Assembly: GCA_035296965.1 (NCBI GenBank)
Contig: DATGZX010000081.1
Location: forward strand, 1-27,533
Direction of reading: 5' to 3'
Origin: DATGZX01 sp035296965
Lineage (GTDB): Bacteria > Planctomycetota > Planctomycetia > Gemmatales > Gemmataceae
Length of the DNA: 27,533 nt
The position numbers and the translations under genes were made by a program. Within the stretch, counting starts at the first letter, position 1. Every line of letters starts with the position of its first letter. Shown here piece by piece: positions 24,351 through 27,533 of this stretch. Below the pieces are notes generated by a model. That model made no database searches, had not been told where the DNA came from, and saw nothing but the letters and a program-made list of their open reading frames with translations.

Positions 24351-24677
24351 TCACTTGCCGGTTCGTGCTTTGGGCGCTGCTGGTGCTATGGAATGGATGT
24401 GGTCGGCAGCGAATTCAATGCGCGACCCCAACTGCAGTTTCGACAGCCCCCGTGAAACGGGTTGATCGGCCAATCGGCCTCTCAAGCACTCGCCCTGGAT
24501 GCGCGTGATCCGGACGAGCAGCGTTTCGCGGGTCAGCGACTTATCCTTCACCAGAAATGTCAACCGGACATGGTCGCCGATCCGAAGCCCGCGAATGTCC
24601 TCATGCAGCTCAACGTCGTCGATGCCTTCCTTGCGTCGGAGATAATCGATGTCTTCAATATCGAAACGAAGGTGCAT
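24351..24677 (-). CDS. Small DUF2314-like protein
   Basis: A 108-residue protein. The N-terminal part is acidic (MHLRFDIEDIDYLRRKEGID). Residues 33-97 have the order seen in DUF2314-type domains: IGDHVRLTFLVKD, then TLLVRITRIQGECLRGRLAD, then LQLGSRIEFAADHIHSI, a compact beta-barrel pattern. The match is by eye and moderate. Function unknown. The ATG at 24677 is chosen because AAGGA lies 7 bp upstream; an upstream TTG at 24698 is in frame. The next gene starts at or just after the stop, so the two form an operon. Confidence 0.62.
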   Translation of the reverse strand: MHLRFDIEDIDYLRRKEGIDDVELHEDIRGLRIGDHVRLTFLVKDKSLTRETLLVRITRIQGECLRGRLADQPVSRGLSKLQLGSRIEFAADHIHSIAPAAPKARTGK

Positions 24678-24820
24678 GGCGGGTTCCTTCGCGTGCAATA
24701 CGCGTCGCCTCTGCCGGATCGGAAGCGAAACTCAGGTGGAAAAGAATCCCGGGAATGGAGTGTCACACCGCTATCTTAGCAAATCGGACTCCGAACGACC
24801 AAGTGACCTGGGCGCGGGTA

Positions 24821-24847
24821 GTAGCTCAAGCTGGCAGCTTGAGCTAC
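24821..24847. repeat. Perfect 12-bp palindromic hairpin
   Basis: GTAGCTCAAGCT-ggc-AGCTTGAGCTAC is a perfect 12-bp stem with a 3-base loop, in the gap 24699-24923 between two minus-strand genes. It shares the GTAG/CTAC ends and 3-base loop of the hairpins near 23943. It could act as a terminator for the MpsC gene that ends at 24924, but no T-run follows on either strand. Confidence 0.6.
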
Positions 24848-24923
24848 GATCTGCGAAGTAAGCAAGATGGATCAGGGTGGCAAGCGTGGCTAGCGGCGAT
24901 AGATTCCGCTCCGCAAGGGGGAC

Positions 24924-25304
24924 CTACTTTCTTTTGAGGCCACGGAACGCAGCCGGTTCCGCCAGCGTGAAGAGAAGCACTTCTTCACCGGTCACGGTGC
25001 TGATGTCGTGATGCAGGCTCAGCACTTGGACAGCAGTCGCTTCCTGGATCAGTCCTTCCAGAATGGGCCGTGCCGTTTCGATCAGATGGGTGCGTACTTG
25101 TTTGAGCAAGTCTCTTCCCTTTTCGGCGGGAAGCGTCTTGACCAATTGCTGTTCGGCAGCGGTCAAGACGCCTTGGAGGCGGACTAGCACGAGATCTTCC
25201 ATCAGGTGGGCGTGAATGTCCCTGGGTCCACGGCCCATGTAGTCCTGCTCGAAGCGGCTGATCCCCTCGCAAATGGCGGCCTCGATCTCTCCCTGGCTTC
25301 TCAT
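24924..25304 (-). CDS. MpsC family protein (formerly DUF2294), copy 1
   Basis: A 126-residue cytoplasmic-looking protein of the DUF2294 family, now named MpsC for a gene beside the staphylococcal MpsAB bicarbonate/sodium system. Family blocks are QGEIEAAICEGISRFEQDYM, GRGPRDIHAHLMED, LVRLQGVLTAAEQQL and the end VLSLHHDISTVTGEEVLLFT. The molecular function of MpsC is not established. No mpsA or mpsB gene is visible in the window. The ATG at 25304 has GAGG about 6 bp upstream; a GTG at 25310 is also in frame. It is divergent from a second, more diverged MpsC gene. Confidence 0.85.
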   Translation of the reverse strand: MRSQGEIEAAICEGISRFEQDYMGRGPRDIHAHLMEDLVLVRLQGVLTAAEQQLVKTLPAEKGRDLLKQVRTHLIETARPILEGLIQEATAVQVLSLHHDISTVTGEEVLLFTLAEPAAFRGLKRK

Positions 25305-25366
25305 CGGCACCTCGACCCGGGGGCGATTTGCGGATCATGATATCGCCATCACCGCCAATATTCCAC

Positions 25367-25394
25367 TTGCTTTTCTCGGCCGTAAGTCTACAAT
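25367..25394 (+). promoter_or_regulatory. Candidate promoter for the second MpsC gene or its leader RNA
   Basis: TTGCTT (25367-25372), a 16-bp spacer and TACAAT (25389-25394) form a fair housekeeping-type promoter. Transcription from about 25401 would give a leader of about 198 bases before the ATG at 25599. Confidence 0.45.
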
Positions 25395-25400
25395 GAAGAT

Positions 25401-25554
25401 GAGAGGTAGAATACAAAGCGGGTCTGAAAAGTACGTGCAGTTGAGTTTTTCGGTTGACTAGACGAAGGGCAACCTGGCGATGCCGGGGGGCCAGTTGACG
25501 AGTAAGCCGACGTGGCGCAATGCCTTAGGGGCGTTCCGCCAGGTCGGCTTTTTT
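25401..25554 (+). ncRNA. Candidate structured leader or small RNA upstream of the second MpsC gene
   Basis: Between the candidate promoter and the MpsC copy 2 gene lies a stretch of about 155 bases with two main folds. One pairs CAACCTGGC (about 25472-25480) with GCCAGTTG (about 25489-25496). The other is a long terminator hairpin at 25504-25550 followed by a T-run. A short ORF overlaps it (ATG 25480), but its protein has no family character. I recall similar sequence, misannotated as protein, in other bacteria (translations such as TSAYSSTGPPA), which would fit a conserved RNA. I could not assign it to a known riboswitch class. It may be a riboswitch, attenuator or independent small RNA. Confidence 0.4.
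25504..25554 (+). terminator. Intrinsic terminator in the leader of MpsC copy 2
   Basis: AAGCCGAC pairs with GTCGGCTT (8 bp), TGGCG with CGCCA, and AATGCC with GGCGTT (one G-U), separated by single mismatches, with a 5-base loop. TTTTTT (25549-25554) and further T residues follow on the plus strand only. It lies 45 bp before the ATG at 25599, with no plus-strand gene upstream, so it would stop leader transcription before the MpsC gene unless antitermination occurs. Confidence 0.7.
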
Positions 25555-25598
25555 CTTTCAACGGCGGGGCACGCTTGCCAAAAGACGGAGCGAATCGG

Positions 25599-26030
25599 AT
25601 GGAACAGTCCAACTCGACCATCGCCCAACAGCTCGCCGAGGCGGCCAGCGATTTCGAGCACCAGCGCACCGGACACGCGCCCCAGTCGTTGAGCGTGGTC
25701 CTGATCGATCAGACGCTGGTGATCGCGCTGCATGGGGCGCTGTCGCCAGCCGAAAATGCCCTTGCTCAAACCCCCCAGGGCGCCACCCAGGTTCAGGAGT
25801 TTTACCGGCAGCTGTTCGCCAGTTCCTGCGCCGGCCTCCGCCAAGAGATTCGACGCATCACCGGCGTGGAGGTGCGCGAAGCGTCCGCAGAGGTTGGGCC
25901 GGCCAACGCCGCCGTGGTGCAGGCCTTCACAACCGGCACAGTAGTGCAGGTATTCCTTCTCGCTCGGAGCGTACCCCCTGACACCTGGAGCGGCAGCGTC
26001 GCACTGCGAAATATAGCTCTGACTCGGTGA
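25599..26030 (+). CDS. MpsC family protein (formerly DUF2294), copy 2, diverged
   Basis: A 143-residue protein that aligns along the DUF2294/MpsC pattern: TIAQQLAEAASDFEHQRTGH, then VVLIDQTLVIALHGALSPAE and LRQEIRRITGVEVREASAEV. It has lost the usual GRGP motif (here TGHAP) and has a longer C-terminal end. Function not established. The ATG at 25599 is chosen because GGAG lies 8 bp upstream; a frame open from 25512 would run through the terminator hairpin. Regulation is probably through the leader with its terminator. A cysteine-rich membrane protein gene follows after 55 bp. Confidence 0.75.
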   Translation: MEQSNSTIAQQLAEAASDFEHQRTGHAPQSLSVVLIDQTLVIALHGALSPAENALAQTPQGATQVQEFYRQLFASSCAGLRQEIRRITGVEVREASAEVGPANAAVVQAFTTGTVVQVFLLARSVPPDTWSGSVALRNIALTR

Positions 26031-26085
26031 TGTCACAAGACCGCGCCGCTGCTTCGGAGAGTCTTGGAAAAAGGCAGGTTCTCGA

Positions 26086-26418
26086 ATGACCCCGCAGAAT
26101 TGGGCGATTGTGGGCTTGGTTGCATTCCTCGCCCTGGTCGGCGTCGTATTCCTGTGGTCGCGAATGCCTGTCTATCAATGGTATTGCAGGCGCTGCAAAA
26201 AGGTCGTGTCTTCCGGCCGCTTCCACCCAGGGAGATGCTTCTGCGACACAAGCTCGCTCCTTGCGTATTATTGCAAGGGTTGTTCGAGCTGGAATACCTC
26301 GCCAACGACGTACTGGCACTGCATGGACTGTTCTGGGAAGCAGGTTATCTTGGGAGTTGAGTACCAGCTTTTTAATCGTCACTGGAAGTGGCGCAATCAA
26401 GAGGCCCGCAGTGCCTGA
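26086..26418 (+). CDS. Membrane-anchored cysteine-rich small protein
   Basis: A 110-residue protein. Residues about 6-24 form a transmembrane helix (WAIVGLVAFLALVGVVFLW). After it come Cys34/Cys37 (CRRC), Cys51/Cys53, Cys63/Cys66 (CKGC) and Cys79/Cys82 (CMDC), spaced as in treble-clef or zinc-ribbon metal sites. It probably binds one or two zinc ions; the family is not recognised. It lies 55 bp after the MpsC copy 2 gene on the same strand and may be co-transcribed. The ATG at 26086 is the only suitable start; an AGG-type site lies about 10 bp upstream. Confidence 0.7.
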   Translation: MTPQNWAIVGLVAFLALVGVVFLWSRMPVYQWYCRRCKKVVSSGRFHPGRCFCDTSSLLAYYCKGCSSWNTSPTTYWHCMDCSGKQVILGVEYQLFNRHWKWRNQEARSA

Positions 26419-26526
26419 CAGGTAATGCCGGAATCGGACCACCTTCTGGCGACAATCATGACGCGCGCGAGAGGTCGCTCCGTGGTGAGGCTCGGAGGTG
26501 GCTTTAGTGGATCAGAGGAGAAGCGA

Positions 26527-27533
26527 ATGACGGGACAAGAACGAACGAAAATACCGGACCTCGCAACGGCCAGGAACCCAGCGCCGGACAAGCTGAAGTT
26601 CAGCATGAGCGACGCGTTTCATCGCGAGTTGCGCCAGCGGGTCGATCGGTATTTCAGCTACACCGGCCGGAGGCAACGCGATTGTCCGCAGATGTATCTG
26701 AAGACGGCGCTACTGGTCGGCTGGCTTGCAGCCTCGTACGTAGTGCTCTTGTTGTTCGCGGGGACGTGGTGGATTGCCGTGCCGCTCGCCATCTCGTTAG
26801 GGCTTTCGATGGCGGCCATCGGGTTCAACGTCCAGCACGACGGCGGGCACCGGGCCTACTCCGATCACAAGTGGGTCAACACGCTCATGGCGATGAGCCT
26901 GGATTTGCTGGGAGGCAGCTCCTACGTTTGGGCTAGGAAGCACAACTCGATCCATCACAGCTTCACGAACATTACGGGGCACGACGACGACATCAACCTT
27001 GGCGTTCTCGGCAGGCTGTCGCCGCACCAGAAACGGCTCCGCTTTCATCGCTTGCAACATTTTTACCTCTGGGTTCTGTACGGGTTTCTGCCGATCAAGT
27101 GGCAGCTTCACGACGATTTCCGCTGTGTGATCACCGGCAACATCGGCGGGCACCGGCTCGCCCGGCCAAAGGGCTGGGACCTGCTTACCTTCATTGGGGG
27201 CAAAGTCGTATTCTTCTCACTGGTATTTGGAATTCCGCTCTTGCTGCACCCGCTGTGGGCTGTACTGCTCCTTTACGTGACGGCGTCTTTCGTGCAGGGA
27301 CTGGTCCTGAGTGTCGTATTTCAATTGGCACACTGCGTCGAGGAAGCGAACTTTCCGCTGCCCCGGCCGGACACTGGCCGGATGGAGTCAGCATGGGCGG
27401 AGCATCAAGTTGAAACGACCGTTGATTTTGCACGCGGGAGTCGACTGCTTTCCTGGTATGTTGGCGGACTGAACTTCCAGATCGAGCACCACCTCTTCCC
27501 GCAGATCTGCCACGTCCATTACCCGGCCCTTTC
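26527..27533 (+). CDS. Membrane fatty acid desaturase (acyl-CoA or acyl-lipid type), 3' end outside window
   Basis: The first 335 residues are present. The protein has the three histidine boxes of di-iron membrane desaturases: HDGGH (104-108), HNSIHH (139-144) and QIEHH (318-322). The Gln in the third box is typical of front-end (delta-5/6-type) desaturases. Hydrophobic helices lie at about 57-100 and 225-268. The enzyme would introduce a double bond into membrane acyl chains using oxygen; regiospecificity cannot be read from sequence. GAGGAG lies about 7 bp before the ATG. The 3' end, probably a few tens of codons, is beyond the window. The gene follows the cysteine-rich gene after 108 bp. 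Confidence 0.92.
   Translation, partial: MTGQERTKIPDLATARNPAPDKLKFSMSDAFHRELRQRVDRYFSYTGRRQRDCPQMYLKTALLVGWLAASYVVLLLFAGTWWIAVPLAISLGLSMAAIGFNVQHDGGHRAYSDHKWVNTLMAMSLDLLGGSSYVWARKHNSIHHSFTNITGHDDDINLGVLGRLSPHQKRLRFHRLQHFYLWVLYGFLPIKWQLHDDFRCVITGNIGGHRLARPKGWDLLTFIGGKVVFFSLVFGIPLLLHPLWAVLLLYVTASFVQGLVLSVVFQLAHCVEEANFPLPRPDTGRMESAWAEHQVETTVDFARGSRLLSWYVGGLNFQIEHHLFPQICHVHYPAL

Noticed and set aside
25453..25515. c-di-GMP-I (GEMM) riboswitch
   Set aside because: Strings resembling GGGCAACC and GACG-AAGCC occur, but the GAAA tetraloop and the expected spacing and second stem are missing. I kept only an unclassified leader RNA.
25480..25692. Short plus-strand gene starting in the MpsC leader
   Set aside because: Its codons run through the terminator hairpin and into the MpsC gene in another frame, and the protein has no family character; it is more likely RNA structure.

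Overview
This looks like chromosomal DNA of a planctomycete, probably from the Gemmata/Gemmataceae side of the phylum. The signs are three ECF sigma factors that each continue through one transmembrane helix into a large exported tail, WD40 repeat proteins, a planctomycete-type ankyrin protein, a BBP2-like porin, a moderately high GC content, and many short palindromic intergenic repeats. Assignments rest on reading motifs by eye; no database search was possible.

Positions 1-14,000 are accessory in character. An ISAs1-family insertion sequence (2-1285) cuts the start off an unknown gene. A membrane WD40 protein and a small dual-specificity-phosphatase-like protein follow. HicBA, DUF433/DUF5615 and ParDE toxin-antitoxin modules sit on either side of a 1110-residue sigma-factor/WD40 fusion, and an ankyrin protein follows. 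An AAA ATPase is coupled to a DUF4276 partner that carries an in-frame amber codon, and a small lipoprotein closes the stretch. The gaps hold a dispersed repeat of about 70 bp (copies near 8461, 10984 and 13407), a 32-bp tandem duplication and a long inverted repeat.

Positions 14,100-17,460 hold a divergent pair of exported hydrolases: a YtcJ-like amidohydrolase and a choloylglycine-hydrolase-type Ntn amidase. Positions 17,500-23,770 hold three minus-strand genes: a porin between two ECF sigma factors with exported tails. The larger sigma factor ends at a UGA that is followed at once by a hairpin and by 44 more in-frame codons that look coding.

Positions 24,060-27,533 hold a two-gene operon of small proteins, two divergent MpsC (formerly DUF2294) genes, a membrane-anchored cysteine-rich protein, and a membrane fatty acid desaturase cut by the window edge. 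The second MpsC gene has a candidate structured leader RNA with a promoter and an intrinsic terminator.

The strongest leads are the MpsC leader RNA, the UGA/hairpin/tail arrangement, the amber-split DUF4276 gene beside its ATPase, and the dispersed intergenic repeat families.
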